A stretch of DNA of 64,000 nt from assembly GCA_030685235.1 (NCBI GenBank), contig MU839172.1:117306-181305 (forward strand), in the 5' to 3' direction. Numbering within the stretch: position 1 is the stretch's first letter; each line of letters begins with the position of its first letter. Of the stretch, positions 12,801 through 24,247 are shown one piece after another. The notes below the pieces were generated by a model. It was not told the origin of the DNA. It did no database searches and was given only the letters and a program-made list of their open reading frames with translations. Position numbers and translations under genes: made by a program. Source of the stretch: Copromyces sp. CBS 386.78. Lineage: Eukaryota; Ascomycota; Sordariomycetes; Sordariales; Sordariaceae.

Positions 12801-14042
12801 AGCTCACACGAGTGACACAAGGCACGAAAAATCGCTCTCCACGTGCACCCTTGTTCCTTGCATACATATCAGCAGGGCGGATCTCTCTTTTTCCATTTGG
12901 GTGCCGTGCAGCCGTGGGATCCGTGGACCCTGCATGGACCCTTTTCTTCAAGAAAACTGGCAGAAAAACAGAAGAGCAAAATGCGGTGATGCAGCAAGTG
13001 TTGGTGCTAAAAAGCAGGAACCGGAGATGGTGAGACCGCTATCACTTCTCGGTTAATGCCGTTTCGGTGCCGGCTGGCAAATCCCAGCAAACTGCTTGGA
13101 ATCTGGACAAAAAGTCTTTGCAAGCTAGGTCTAGTTCTGCCAGCCTCCTCCCTGGCAAGTGTTGCACTGTGGACTCTTTCGTGAATACGGGATTCCTTCA
13201 GCCGCCCGTGAAACATGAACCTGTCTGCCCGGGAAAATCAGGAAAACCTCCAGAGTCTGGCCACTGTATACACCGGGAAGCAAGCTGAAGCAGAGTGCAA
13301 TTTCCTGGACTGGAGCACATGTCGGCGAAACTCGCAGGAAAGAGCCTGCGTATCCTGCAACCGTACCTAGTATCTGCTGACGTCCCTGTTTGCAGCCGGT
13401 CATGCCCGTCCATGAACCTGCATTGGAAGACCTCAGAGCCTCGGATGGGGCAGCCGCGGCGCTTTGCATATAATCAGGGGCAACCGCCGCTGCCAGCGTT
13501 CCCAGTGAGCGGGCATCTTCGGACATTAAAGACGACTAGACGCTACCCCATAATAGCGAACGCTATGCGCGCGTTATCGGCGAAACTAAACTGGGCAATT
13601 TCCAACACGCGCCTCCGAGCCGAACACAAGCCAGCAAGCCAGCCAGTCATCAAGTCGATAAAGGCCCAGAAGAGAGGCACACGAGCAGCTATCCAGCTAT
13701 TTACCGGACCGGACATATCACCAGCAGCGACGCCGACAAGATTGATGATGACGTCTGATTATCACTGAGATTTGGAATTGTAGACAAAGGGGGCGGCGAT
13801 TCGCTTCATTCGCTTTCATTACAACTTCAGCAAGCTACAGTTCAATTCCAGCCAGGCATCTTCCTCCGCTCCGGACCGGAAATATCAATCACACAATCAT
13901 CACCTGTTTCTGCATAGGAAAGCCGGGAACAGTCATTCATTGTCAAGCTCAAATTGGCACACACGAGAATGGTACGAATCATTCCGAAGTTGCTGACATC
14001 TAGCGACTCCACCAAAAGCTTTCACAGGTTGACGCCAAAAGC
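6892..14042. other. Gene-poor region upstream of pma-1
   Basis: I see no conserved domain and no open frame that I would defend as a gene here. The base composition is ordinary (not RIP-like), so this is not a decayed repeat. Features that can be seen: several GGTACC/AGGTACCT motifs (about 6,828, 7,007, 7,779, 7,850), a CCAGTG-rich short repeat at about 10,830-10,875, and CGTCGCCGC runs at about 11,170-11,210. It may hold pma-1 regulatory DNA or non-coding transcripts; nothing in the sequence proves either. Confidence 0.5.
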
Positions 14043-15224
14043 TTGTTTGTCGATGGAATAATGAAGGAAATTGCAAAGATCGGAGGTTTTGCTTCACTCA
14101 GCCGACTCGCCAATTCTTCGTTACGAGAGGAAGTTTCAAATCAAAAACCCACGATGATGTGCTGCTGGGCAATCCGATACCCGATTTTTGAGGGGAAGTG
14201 GAAAGTTGGTGAAATGAAATTGCGGGATGGTCTGCACCAGCTAGTTTGGCGCGGCTGCGTGGGGGCGGGCCTCGACAAACGTTGGGGGTTGTTGTGGTGC
14301 GGTGCCGTGGAAATTTGCGAGCAAGCGAGAGGACTTTGGTTCCTGAGGGAAAACGACCCGAAACCATCGTCAAAGTCAAATACAGCCCCAGCTCATCGCT
14401 GCTGTTACCTGCCTTGTCATTGCGACTTGACTTGCAATCAGTTCAGGTTCGTCACGGACGTCCGATATTTGAATTTCTTGAGTCGTAGGTATCATCGTCG
14501 TCGTTGCAGTTGTTCGCGAAGATCTCATTTCAATCTCACCTTCAGTCTCACCAGAACAGGAAAGCTAGCCTGTCATCGACACTCTCCCAGAACTCACTAC
14601 TGCAGGAGCAAAGGACGGGATGGACACAAACACGGAACATTTCACACTATGGACCTCGAAAACCCACCCCACTTTGTGGTCGTACGTACCCTTTCGGGAC
14701 TAGCTTCGACCTTTTTGTGCACCGGCCAGTTCTTACTGCCGATGTTCCGATGCAACGAACTGCAAGGCACGCGAGATAACACCTCCATTGGTTCCATTGG
14801 TTCAGCCACTGCCATTGGACGAACTGAACGAGACTTGTGGATCATTTGTTGTGGTGAGAGAGCCAAGAGAAGAGAGAGACAGAGAGCGAGAGACAACAAC
14901 GAAGAAAGTTGGGGGAAATCGAACCTCGCCTTGTTGCCCTGCAATTCGACAGACGACAACAGGCGGCTGGAGAAAAATCGTGTCACCGCCGGCTTGCTTG
15001 CAGCTTGCTGGGGCTCCAGACACCACCGGGCACCGGGGCTCCAGCTCCAGGGACTCCTCCAGTGCAGTGCTCCAGAGGGGAGCCCGCAAAAAAAGCAGGG
15101 GAAAGGAGAAAATCCACCTTCTGTCGGTTGTTCCTCGCTCCCCAGCCATCGCTTTGCAGATTTGCGGCGCCAGTTGTCTGTGAAACCACGCTTCCTGACT
15201 ACGAGAGAAGGGAATGCAGCATGA
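14043..15224 (+). CDS. Doubtful hypothetical protein, 393 codons
   Basis: This is a single uninterrupted frame of 393 codons from ATG. The frame could extend upstream through a possible short intron (donor GTACGA after an ATG at about 13,970, branch GCTGAC, acceptor CTAG). A frame this long is unlikely by chance at this base composition. However, the protein shows no domain I recognise, is unusually rich in Cys, Arg and His, lacks the C/G third-position preference of the certain genes in this window, and the opposite strand also has long open frames at 14,642-15,290. The openness may therefore reflect a local shortage of TA dinucleotides. I keep it as a candidate orphan gene of low confidence. 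Confidence 0.15.
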   Translation: MFVDGIMKEIAKIGGFASLSRLANSSLREEVSNQKPTMMCCWAIRYPIFEGKWKVGEMKLRDGLHQLVWRGCVGAGLDKRWGLLWCGAVEICEQARGLWFLRENDPKPSSKSNTAPAHRCCYLPCHCDLTCNQFRFVTDVRYLNFLSRRYHRRRCSCSRRSHFNLTFSLTRTGKLACHRHSPRTHYCRSKGRDGHKHGTFHTMDLENPPHFVVVRTLSGLASTFLCTGQFLLPMFRCNELQGTRDNTSIGSIGSATAIGRTERDLWIICCGERAKRRERQRARDNNEESWGKSNLALLPCNSTDDNRRLEKNRVTAGLLAACWGSRHHRAPGLQLQGLLQCSAPEGSPQKKQGKGENPPSVGCSSLPSHRFADLRRQLSVKPRFLTTREGNAA

Positions 15225-15839
15225 TGAAAGCGCAAGCGAAAAATGTAAACGAAGAGGGACACACGCAGAAAGAAAGAGCAAGAGCAAAGGTTCTGAAGTA
15301 ATCTCCGTGATTTTGTTCTAGTTGGCGATGTTATGATAACGTTGATGAATTATGCAGCCAGTGTTTGCTCGTCCTTCCTCCCCGGTTGCAAGTTTCATCA
15401 TTGACCCGTTCAATCGATCCTTGTTAATCTTACCTCTTCTACCGGCTATTTTCCATTTTTTTTAATTTTTTTTTTCGTCTGGGCCTTTCGAAGTTTTGCC
15501 TTTCCTTCGTGTTTTTCTTTGCTCATCCACATCCATTATGGATCCGAGGTATCCGAAGTGAACAAGCAAAGGTCAAAAAGACGTACATCCATCATCCACA
15601 AACCCCAACCATGGTTCGTCCAATCCAATTGCATGCGACAATGCATTTCCATTCGTCTGAACCTTTTCGTTCGGTACTCGCCTTTCTCGATTGAACGGAA
15701 TGTTCATAACTTTACACAAAATCCCTTTTATGCATGATCGAAATCACAAAATGAAATTGCGAGCTCACGTTCTTTTACGTGATCCAATTGACACTATCGA
15801 AGCCAAGTGCAAGTTTACCAGCCATTGCAAGCCAACCGC
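15225..15839. other. Intergenic, T-rich tracts
   Basis: No gene seen. A T-rich stretch lies at about 15,450-15,480 and short T tracts follow to about 15,520. The MITE begins at the right end. Confidence 0.5.
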
Positions 15840-15842
15840 TTA

Positions 15843-16225
15843 GGGCGTGTTCGTTTCGCCAGTAAATCGCTTCAGTAAACCGTCTTGGCAGTTGGAAAGT
15901 ACAAAGGTCGAAAAAAGTGGTCAAGGCGCATTTACTAGAATACGTTTTCGCACCTCGAGAGACGTGGAAATGGTTGTCAGTAAATTTGGCCCGCCAAGAC
16001 GTTTTTGGACCAACCACAAGACGCATATTAAGAATAGTGGAGTAACCTTTCTACCAAGCCATTTACTGAGCCAACGAGAGCTTGGAAATCGCGAGAAATT
16101 GTTAGAGGATACACTAGAGGGAGTACTTTCGACGGAATTTAACCTAGGTACCGCACACGGACCACGTCCGCCTAAATTTACGGATTTCCATTTACTGACG
16201 GTTTACTGGTGAAACGAACGCGCCC
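15843..16225. mobile_element. Non-autonomous DNA transposon (MITE) with TTA target duplication
   Basis: A 383-bp element has imperfect terminal inverted repeats. The left end reads GGGCGTGTTCGTTTCGCC and the right end, reverse-complemented, reads GGGCGCGTTCGTTTCACC; 22 of the first 25 positions match. It is flanked on both sides by TTA (15,840-15,842 and 16,226-16,228), a 3-bp target duplication. The 3-bp TTA duplication and GGGC termini are features of the PIF/Harbinger (Tourist-like) superfamily, so I infer that class. The motif CAGTAAA or its complement occurs six times, mostly near the ends. There is no transposase. A 121-codon frame runs across the element but looks accidental. The sequence is not RIP-like, as expected for an element shorter than the RIP length threshold. 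Confidence 0.8.
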
Positions 16226-16228
16226 TTA

Positions 16229-19200
16229 TACCTTTTTCCTTGACGCCAAAACTTCCCTTCTTGCGGACGAATGAGAAGGGTACCTCTCATCCTAAACTCA
16301 CGTAAAATGATCATGTACAACACGCTACAGTACAGTAACGATCCGCAGAACTGCCTAACTGCAATGCACCTTTTACGAGACCGCCAGTTGCAGTCCGCAA
16401 TCGCAGTTGTTAGTAGCAATTACAGGTAGCATTTGCAGCGCAGCACAGCGAACGGGTGAGAAGCCAAGAAGGGACACGAAAGCGATTGCCAAGAAATGCA
16501 AGAAGATGGGGGGAACATCGATCGACGGCGGCCGGATGCACCTCCCGTCAATGCTCGCTGCAAGTCTGTTAATGGCAGGTTGCATTCCTTATGCGTAAGG
16601 GCACAAATTTAGGTAAGGCGGTAAGCAATTCGAGATCGGTTAGAGTAACCATGTTATAACTGAGGCTATTACAAACGTAATTGGGATCGGTCAAAGAAAG
16701 AGCCTTACTAGGTAGGTTGAGAGAGAAACTTGAACTTGGAGGCTTCAGAGCACGGAAACAAGAGAGGAGGATTACGAACCGGACAATGATTTCCGTTGCC
16801 AATATTTTCCAACTATTTGTTCGCATCTACCGTATCTCCAAGAACATGACATGATGGAAATTGTCGTCAAGTTGCTAATACAGTCGACGGCTTTCGGAGT
16901 TTTGTTCTAGTTACTAGCTCGGTCATGTGTCGTTGATAAGTCCGATTTGGTTTAATGAGTTCCTCCACACAGTCAGGCAACAACACGAGAGGTACAATTC
17001 TTCGAAACTTACACAGGGCCCCAAAAACTAGCCATTGAGAGCTAAGAAACGAAACAGCGAGAAAACCTACCGGGTGGAGAGACCGACACTATCTTTCCCA
17101 AAAAAAAAAAAAAAAAAAAAAGAAAGAGCCAAATGACCAAGAGATGTCGTGTGAGCTCCACTAAGAGAATGAGAGACAATCGTATAGTTGAGATAACACA
17201 ACTAAACATCGAAGCGGTAAAGGCCAACAACTCATTCATGACCATGATCATAAGATCATTAGTACGAAGAAACATGAGGAATCCTTAGGTAAGCTGCGGT
17301 GTATCAGACAAGTTTGTTTTTCCGTCTTGGCTAATGTGTTGTGTTGTTCTAGTCCAACAACAATGTCAACTTCTCAAAGTAAGTGCGTTTGATATGGACA
17401 CAACATAAACGTCAAGTAGTAACCACGCTCAGCCTCACTTGGCTTCAGATGTTGAGAAAGAAGATAAAAGCCACAAAGTGTCAAGTAAAAGTTGACGGTG
17501 TAACGAGATATGCAAGGATTCGGCTTTTGTCTCCGATACTTGAAAGGTGTAACACATTTTGTATATCACAAGTTTCTTGTATTGTGCTCATGTGCCATTT
17601 CAGGATGGATGAACGTTGGCCGACAATGAAGAGTAGAGAGCGGCCCGGCTGGACTGGACTTGGACTGGATAGTCCAAGATAGGTAGCGAATCAAAGAATT
17701 TGGATGGCCAGCCTTATGTGATTCCGATCTGTTTAGTAGCTTAATATGCCAGATCTAAGAGCCAGGCACCAGATCTGCTGCCCTGAAAGGTGACCTGCCC
17801 TTGCATTATGCATGAAGGGTTTTTGGGGTTTCGTTCGTTGGGGTTGATCGTCACCTAGTCAGGGCACGGCACCTTACGTTACCCTCCCTTCCTGTGAACG
17901 GCAACCCTCAAGCTTGATTTGGAAACTCACATGTGTAAAGAAGTTGGCTACCAATGATAGTTTTTTTCTTTCATGTGGCTGTGCACGTCTAACACTTCGT
18001 TTACTTGTCAGCTTTTTGTAAACCTGAACAACAACTTCTTTTTTTCAACCTCTCTTGCATCAGGCTCAGTCATTATCAACTTCAACTTGAACTCTATCGC
18101 TTCTTGTCCTTTCCTTTAGTTCTAGTCACTTACCTTCGTCGTCGTCTCGCCAAGCTGATCCTAAACAAAATTTCGTCAACAATGTATGCTACATAGCAAC
18201 ACGGCTGGCTCCGATCCCTCGAAAGCCCTTATATCTCGGCCGTCACAAGGACCTCTTTCACTTGGTAGAGGCTCAGAGCGGCGCTGTTTCTAACCTCAAG
18301 CTGTTGTACACCTGCTTGGCAACTTGGCGACGGGATGGCCAACCGTGGAGCATGACCATAACCTTGATGAAGTGCTGTTGAGCTGAAAGAGTTTGCAAAC
18401 TTGGCGGTTTCTCTTAATAGCAGCTACCCGATTGTCTCTCTGCTTGGCTGTTTCTGAAATTTGATACTCTCTCCTTGCACATGGCATTCGGTCGTCTCAT
18501 CGTTAGGCTGATGGCTTTTTGTAAAGTGTGTTTCGCTGGTTTGAGCATCTCCGGATCCGAGGACGCAAAGTCGGAGACAGTCCGCTCTTTGTTGCTGAGA
18601 AGTCAGTCTTATCCTGGGTCTTCTTGTCCGAGTGGGTGCTGCTGTAGGTCACGCAATGATGATCAGATTGGAATGAATTCGGAGCTAGACTTTATGATCC
18701 TTGAGTATAAAGTCTCAAATCAAAATAGATTCTGAGTTTCTGTTTTTCATCAGAAGCTCAGCGTCAAACACAACGCCGGAAGAGAACAATAACACATATA
18801 AGTGAACAGAGAACCTACCGCATGTCATTGTTCATTTGCGGCTTACAGGGACACAAGACTGAGGATGAGGTGCTAGCTGGCGGCACCTTACATGAGTTCC
18901 GCACTCTCAAACAAGTGTCAACCTTGGCGACCAGAGGTATCCATCCGTTTGCTCCTGTTTTTTTTGTCATACGCTGTCTGAGGACCTGAATCGAAGTGTA
19001 AGTGCTTGGGTTTTGGTTGTGGTAGTACAGCAGGTGTCAAACATGCCTCAGATCCTGTACCGTTGGATAAGGTACCTACCTGCCGTTATTTGCCTCACCT
19101 CCCTGATACTTGGGTGTGTATCTCTTGTTCCGTAGTTGCACCGTACCTAGATACCTCCCGGCTACAGTGTATCAAATGGATCGACGAAGTTGATCATTCA

Positions 19201-22200
19201 TGTTCGCCGATTGGAGAGATCTCAAAAATGGGCAAATCCTGGCATGTCTAGCAACCTTTGTCGATTGTTGAGTCCTGATGGGTGAGGTTTAGACATCAAT
19301 CCTCGGTCTAGACTTTGCAAAAACCGAATGACACTTCTTTGACCGGTGAGGCTGAAGGATCACTGGTCAAGGGATGATGTCATTGTTCCTTTTACGGTCA
19401 GCTTTATGCAGTGCCGGCATCGAATATTGAAAATGACGGCATTGTCGTTATTTCAGACAGAACCAACTGCATATGACCCAGTATCCAGCATCTTCTCCCT
19501 TGCTGTCCTTTGCGTCCAAGTGTTTGTTGAACGTCGAGGTACGATTCTGGCTGGATCTGGTGCAATTGTGTACAGGCACTTATGGTAACGCGAACAGTCT
19601 TGTCTCGAGATGGATGACTTTTGCGGTTGCTGGCTTGTTGATCGCTTCACGTGGCTTCCACGTGGGAGTGGAAAAGCCTTGCCGTCGGTGTCAAGCGAAA
19701 CTTTTCGTTGCGGAACCGTTTTTCTGGTCTCTCGCGGGCCGGATCGGCGTACACTGTGCTGTCGAAGTCAATGTACAAAACCTGGACAAAAACACGTGTT
19801 GTTGGATTTGGTGATGATGGTACTAACTGTACGGGTCAAAGGCCGCATTGAGTGGCAAACATCCAACTTGGCAACATGTTCGGTCGGTGGGCGCTCCCGA
19901 GATCGGTTGAACAACAGTCCGGTATATCCGGAATACCCGGATACCTCAGCTGTAAGCGCATTTCCGACGTCATATCCCGCGTTGTACGAGAATGTGAGGA
20001 CGGGCATATAGTATCACGACATACGCCACGAAGAGTTGATTTATGCTCGCTTTTCGCTTTTCTGGACTTTCCGGATGAGTTACTAAGATCAGGCGGCATT
20101 CATGATGTGACGGGAGCGAGATGGCAAAAACGATTGAACGGGCTAAAACCAAGTTTGACCTGCTTTGTGAAGGTGACTCAAATCAAGGGCAGAGTAACTG
20201 GATGCTGATACCGACGCGATGCGTTGCTGTGGTTCAACGGCTAGATAACCTCACGCTGCAGAACCACTGCGTTCATTCGACATTCCTCGAGTCAGCAACG
20301 ATAAGCTTGCTGTAATATCAATCCAGACGGCAAAGAGTTATCAAGCTCGTTTCCACTAGAATATGAGCATGATGCATTCCCTCGACTCAATCAGAAGTTA
20401 TTTGTCCAGTCTTCGACGACAGAACTGAATTGAGTGACACCTAGAATCATTGAGGTACTGACACCGAAGCTGATATGCACATCAGTTGCACCTTCCACTT
20501 CCAAGAAGCCCACCATGGACTGTCCCAGTCTGGCATGTCATCAGATCTGGAAAAGGCGGATCAATCTTTCTGTCTAAAGTCGAGCTGAAGCCCAACGAGG
20601 AGTGAAGACACTCTGCCTAAACAAGCCATCCGAGTGAGCTTTGCCGCCTTTCTGGATTTGAAACCATGATCTTGAAATGCAAATCAGACATGCTGTGAAT
20701 GACAGCCTTGGTAGTTAACGTCATCACTTCACGGTGAATGATCTGTCACCAAGTACCTCAAGAGCCCCTGAAGGGAGAGTCAACCTCATTGTCACTGCCC
20801 GGTCACGCGCTGCCATTTAGCAGTGTGGCTGCCCGGTGGTGCTCGTCTGGTGCACTCTACCGAGAGGAACTGGAGGAAGGAAGGAAAGGCCATCCCTTCA
20901 CAGAAAAGGTACCCGTCTGGTTGTTATGGTTGCGAAAAGATAGGCAGAAGGCAAGAGCAACTGGTATGCCTGCCTGCCTACCTACCTGCTTGCGTGCTTA
21001 CGCCCGAGGCTCAAGGACAAACGAGGCAGGACCGAGTGGTATCCAGTACCTGACACAAGTCAATCCAAGTCAAGCCCAAAATCTCCACTTGTGTGGCTTA
21101 CACGTAATATCAGCAGTCAGATTTGAAATGGTTCGTTGTTTCCTTAACTTGTTCGAAGCCCAGATAACTACATAACCTGGTCAAGAACAATCACAACACA
21201 ACGGGTTTCCATATGAGATGCACCCTATCTTGCGTTGAAAGTCTACACCAACCAACGAAACAAGTTGGCAAGCCATCATGTCTCACTTCAAGCTCGCTTC
21301 GATTTGGCCAAATTATGGCGAGACCTGGCTTGTTGGGAACTGAGCTAGATTTGGTTTAATTGCGTCCGGATTGACTTGTAAGAAGCACAGGCGGTAAAAA
21401 GGGAGATGCGCTTTCGCATGGCCAACCAAGGAAGAACTACTTCATTCTCAGTTAAAACATACAACAGACAGGCAGGACAAGAGGAACTGGACATAAGCCT
21501 AAGTACCTACCTGGCACGCAACTTGCAACATGATATCACTCATGGCTGATGTTGCCGAGACCATGTAGTAGGTATGTAGGGAGGTGGTCACTATGATACA
21601 GAAAAAAGCAGATAAGTGCTGGAGCTATCCTTTTTTTTTTTTGTGTGGATGAAAATGATGAGTGATGGGAATGATTCCGTACACTTGGTGTCTAAGCGTC
21701 TTGTGGGCGAGTTCTTTGGCCTCATCAGCAGCACTTCAACACTCAGCAACGAGATACATGGTACAGTGTAGGACCAACTCTCTCGGAAAGGATAGGGGTT
21801 CACTGTTCTTGTCGTTGACTATTATTGTTGTTGACTGTTCTTGTCACAGTATAGATGATGCTAAAGTGCAAGGAAAAACTGATAACATCTGTCAAGAAGA
21901 ACGAAGAGCTCTTCAATGTCCCTCACGGCAGTTCGGACAATCATGACGTTGTAACGCTAACTCTGTAACCACACATCCAGCTCCTATAATCTTGCAGTGT
22001 CCTGCGTGGTCATGAGCTGCAAGGAGCTGTCAGGATACCCCAACCTTCTCCATGCTAACTGGCGTTAAAGCTCACTGGCACGGCAGTCGTGATGCCATGG
22101 TTGCCGCTGAGCTCCGAACAACGACTTCACTCCAAGCCGGGGAAGTCCATTAAGTTACTAGGCCAACCGGGCATAAGTGCTGGGACTGATCGGGAACTTC

Positions 22201-23035
22201 CAAGACTGCCGTCAGAGACTTGGCGATGCCGATGCCTAGTTTCCAAGTGCACACTCATCCATCATCGTGCCCCTTCGAACTTTGTCGTAACTAAGCCAGG
22301 ATAGGTCCGGAACTGTGAAGGGAGGACAACATGTGACAGACCGTATCAGAAAGTCAGAATTCTTGGATCGGGAGGTGGAGGTTGGAGAGAGTGAGTTGAC
22401 ATCATGTATGTGGAGGAATCAAAGTTCTAGACGCCGCAGAGTTGGTACTAGAAAAAGACCTATCTGATCGTCATGAATACTTGCCTTAATTGAGCATGAT
22501 GGGGCCCTGGCACAAGTTGACTTATTTGCGCGATTGCCCGACACGCTTTATGATAGATGGGGTTGGGCATCTATACAACACTATACGTAAGATGCCAATT
22601 AAACCGGCATGATCACCCGTAAACATAGATCAACTTCTAACATCATCCATTTCGGTCTATCTCAACCAAATCGTTAAAGCGTGAAATAAGAGACATGACC
22701 AAAAACAACAACGAAGTTCAAGTCCTGGGATACCTGAGATCTGGGATGTGCCGGTTGGAGAAGAGAGGACCTGCGCGCGAGACCGTTCCCCGAACCCAAA
22801 CAAATGACCCGCACCGCACCAACCACGCCCATTTCCGTTTCCTTAGTAACACGAAAATTTTCTCTATAAAGATGATGTGTAAGGATAGAACCCTTTCCAT
22901 CCATCCATCATCCTGAACCCTACCGAACCAAACCAGCCCGACCGATCAACCGAATATTCGGTGAAGATAGAAAGAAAAGGAAAAGACGGAAACGAGGCTT
23001 CGATCAACGCCGACATTTCTTATGCGTTTATGCGT
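16229..23035. other. Gene-poor region between MITE and citrate carrier gene
   Basis: No gene that I can support. Visible items are a 22-A homopolymer at 17,100-17,121, a T tract at about 21,630, a CTGCCTACC-type tetranucleotide run at about 20,965-21,000, and scattered GGTACC motifs (about 16,145, 16,275, 19,070). The last 300 or so bases should contain the 3' UTR of the carrier gene. A promoter-like pyrimidine-rich stretch at about 18,030-18,185 is not followed by a convincing reading frame. Confidence 0.5.
17100..17121. repeat. Poly(A) homopolymer, 22 A
   Basis: An uninterrupted run of 22 A on the plus strand within non-coding DNA, followed by GAAAGAGCC. No target duplication or retroelement is visible next to it. 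Confidence 0.9.
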
Positions 23036-24247
23036 TTAGTGCTTCGCGGTGACGGCCTCACCGGTCAACTTCTCGACGTAGGACTTGGCCCTGTGGGTTT
23101 GGCGAAAGCGGTCAGCATCTCTGAAGCCACACCAAATAATCAGTCAGGGACAGGAACTTACATATCGCCGAAAGCAACCATGCAGACGGTCTGCCAGATA
23201 CCGAGACCGATGCGGGGGGTGACACCACGGTACAGGCCCTTGATGCCGTTGGTCTGGTAGATGTAGCGGAAGGTGTTGCCAACAGTCATCTTCTTGGGGC
23301 GGTTGGGATCCTCCTTCCTGCTTTGCATCTCGACGCGGATGACCTCGATAGGCTGGTTCCAGGCCGAAAGACCACCACCAAGGGCCGAGGCGACGATCTT
23401 CTCCCACGCAGCCAGCTTCTCGCCCTCCTTCTTGCCGGTGACGTTGCGGATACCCTGCTCAGCAAGACGGGAGAGACCGAAACGAGAACCCCAGTTGGTC
23501 ATCTGGCGAATGGCAACGGCGTTGACGCCCTTGTTGATACCGCGGATACCCTCGCGGCGGTAGATATCCATAAAAGTGGCCCATGTGCCGGGGGCCTTTT
23601 GGCCGCTGGCGCTCATCTTGTGCTTGGTGATCTCGACCGTCTTCATACAAGTGCAGAAGCCCATGGTGGCATACGCCTGCGCAACACCACCAATGATACC
23701 ACCGGTGATACCGGCACCGAAGTCGCTGGCGCCGGCGGCGCGAGCATGGTATTCGGCCTCGGAGGCAACGAAGAGGAGCACGGCACCCTTGGTGGAGCCC
23801 TCAATCCAGGCCCATGGGATAAGACCCTGGTAGACTGATTGACGAAGAGCATTCGTTGATTAGCTTCCAGGCCTCAAGATTAAGCTACAAGTGGAATTAG
23901 GGGAAAATCGAAATGCGGGAGGGTATGGTGGGATTAGGCGAGCAGGTAGGCAAGGCGAGGGCTGGGGAAAACGGTGACTGTTGCTGATCTCCGGTCGTCC
24001 GGGAAGCTTGATGTTATCACTTACAGCCAAAAATACCACCACGGTTCCAGATGCGGCGGAGGGCAGAGGGGAAACCATCGCTGCGGTTGGCAGCCATGGT
24101 GGTCTTGATGACCTCCAATGGCTGGCCGAGCGATGTGACCTCAAAGAGGTTGAGACCGGCACCCAGAAGCAAGTTGGAGAACTTGACGGGCTTCTTCTCC
24201 AGCTTCTTCGGCGCTGGGGCCGGGACGGAGGCGACGGCGGCGGACAT
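23036..24247 (-). CDS. yhm2: Mitochondrial citrate/2-oxoglutarate carrier, YHM2 type
   Basis: This is a mitochondrial inner-membrane carrier of the SLC25 superfamily, closest in memory to yeast Yhm2, which exchanges citrate for 2-oxoglutarate and was first noted for a link to mtDNA maintenance. Three exons on the minus strand (24247-24025, 23834-23162, 23090-23036) give 316 residues. The three carrier repeats show the signature positions: [10 protein letters not shown] in repeat 1, [10 protein letters not shown] in repeat 2 and [10 protein letters not shown] in repeat 3. The segments [20 protein letters not shown] and [11 protein letters not shown] are Yhm2-specific. Intron 1 is 190 nt, the longest intron I assign here. 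The short last exon restores the C-terminal [10 protein letters not shown] segment. The neighbouring gene on the same strand encodes citrate synthase, whose product is this carrier's substrate. Confidence 0.93.
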
